NCBI GenBank assembly: GCA_025363695.1
Contig: JANYDI010000168.1
Location: 1-5,865, forward strand
Origin: Opitutia bacterium
GTDB lineage: Bacteria; Verrucomicrobiota; Verrucomicrobiia; Opitutales; JANYDI01
Direction of reading: 5' to 3'
DNA: 5,865 nt
In this document: in pieces, positions 5,395 through 5,865 of the stretch
Position numbering within the stretch: position 1 is the stretch's first letter
Layout: each line of letters begins with the position of its first letter
Translations under genes and position numbers: made by a program
The notes under the pieces: generated by a model
Database searches by the model: none
Told to the model about the DNA's origin: nothing
Seen by the model: only the letters and a program-made list of their open reading frames with translations

Positions 5395-5855
5395 TCCCTT
5401 CCTTCCTCGAAAAACACTTTCCAAGCGCCTGCGGGTAAGGTGTTTCCGAGGCGTTCGGGCCATTCGATGGCGAGGCAATAGGGGGGTACGAGGACATCCT
5501 CGAGCAGGAGGGCTTCGTATTCCTGAGGGTTATTGAGGCGATAGGCGTCGACATGACACAGGGTGCGTTGACCGGAATAGAGGGAACACAGGGCAAAGGA
5601 GGAGCTTTGGACGTCGTGGATACCCCAGTTTGCTGCTAGGCCCTGGACGAAGCAGGTTTTGCCGCTCCCTAAGTCGCCATAAAGCGCCAGACACGCCACC
5701 GGAGGCAGTATCTGAGCGACTTTGCGGGCCCACTGCCGAGTCTCCTCAGGACTATTGCTGACGACCCCCGACTGAAGGGCTTGAAGGTACTGGTGCTGAA
5801 TGGAGTTCAAAGTACAGCTCTCAGAGTGCAAATTCGCACCCTGTAGGGGGTCCAA
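5319..5855 (-). CDS. tsaE: TsaE, ATPase of the tRNA t6A37 modification complex (5' end uncertain)
   Basis: TsaE is the P-loop ATPase that works with TsaB and TsaD to transfer threonylcarbamoyl to A37 of ANN-decoding tRNAs in the cytoplasm. Counting from TTG 5855 (178 aa), visible motifs are Walker A GDLGSGKT (60-67), SSSF (84-87) where most members have SPT[FY], DAYRL (103-107) with a following acidic residue, and EWPE (131-134). Members are usually about 150 aa. Here both ends look extended. Family similarity begins near residue 34 and ends near GRER (152-155), and residues 156-178 are encoded by repeat copy C, which also supplies the TAA stop. No ATG is available. TTG at 5855, 5831 or 5810 are candidates, and the frame stays open to the window edge, so the true start may lie outside. 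No TsaB or TsaD gene is visible. Confidence 0.9.
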   Translation of the reverse strand: MDPLQGANLHSESCTLNSIQHQYLQALQSGVVSNSPEETRQWARKVAQILPPVACLALYGDLGSGKTCFVQGLAANWGIHDVQSSSFALCSLYSGQRTLCHVDAYRLNNPQEYEALLLEDVLVPPYCLAIEWPERLGNTLPAGAWKVFFEEGRERAKGDLSPLGSPTDRRFLKMQGIL

Positions 5856-5863
5856 GGGGAGCT
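5851..5863. repeat. 13-bp match to the 5' palindrome of the window (edge-cut)
   Basis: TCCAAGGGGAGCT is identical to positions 102-114, the left half of the 24-bp palindrome. The window ends two bases later, and those bases (CA) do not continue the palindrome as in copy D (AG). An exact 13-mer is unlikely by chance in a window this size, so another relative of the element may begin here, inside or next to the 5' end of tsaE. Confidence 0.4.
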
Positions 5864-5865
5864 CA

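Noticed and set aside
5251..5481. 76-residue plus-strand open frame across the B/C junction and tsaE
   Set aside because: It is mostly repeat sequence plus antisense tsaE, with no ribosome site or recognisable protein feature.

Overview
This window holds four protein-coding genes. Two are tandem genes on the plus strand (192-1799 and 1834-3423), and two are on the minus strand (3647-5086 and 5319-5855, the latter open at the window edge). Base composition is near 50% GC by eye. Large palindromic repeats sit in the gaps and run into gene ends. Tandem secreted proteins with irregular leucine-rich repeats, many palindromic elements and degraded housekeeping-type genes fit a host-associated bacterium. 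An obligate intracellular alphaproteobacterium (Holosporales/Rickettsiales-like) is my best guess, but nothing here fixes the taxonomy.

Region 1-191 carries a weak promoter candidate, a pair of 11-bp direct repeats and a perfect 24-bp palindrome. The palindrome resembles the first hairpin of the repeat family found further along. Region 192-3423 is a two-gene cluster of paralogues of 535 and 529 aa. Each has an N-terminal signal peptide, a basic Ser/Arg-rich low-complexity segment, a diverged linker with one conserved island (SLQDLRNxYKxRxAA), and a well-conserved C-terminal half with LRR-like repeats. They look like exported proteins, possibly host-directed, of unknown function.

Region 3424-3646 separates convergent genes. 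It holds copy A of a structured element of about 130 bp (three successive hairpins), a terminator-like hairpin with a T7 run, and an unrelated hairpin of about 112 bp that runs into the 3' end of the next gene. The gene at 3647-5086 (minus) is a shortened, apparently active-site-altered member of the DUF255/YyaL (SPATA20-like) family. Region 5087-5395 holds a polypurine tract and two more copies of the element, B and C, facing each other as a large inverted repeat. Copy C supplies the last ~23 codons of tsaE, which encodes the ATPase of the tRNA t6A37 pathway.

The most notable feature is this three-hairpin element family. The three copies differ in sequence inside the stems, but most differences are matched by compensating changes on the opposite arm, so the folded structure appears to be what is conserved. 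The four genes do not form an obvious pathway.
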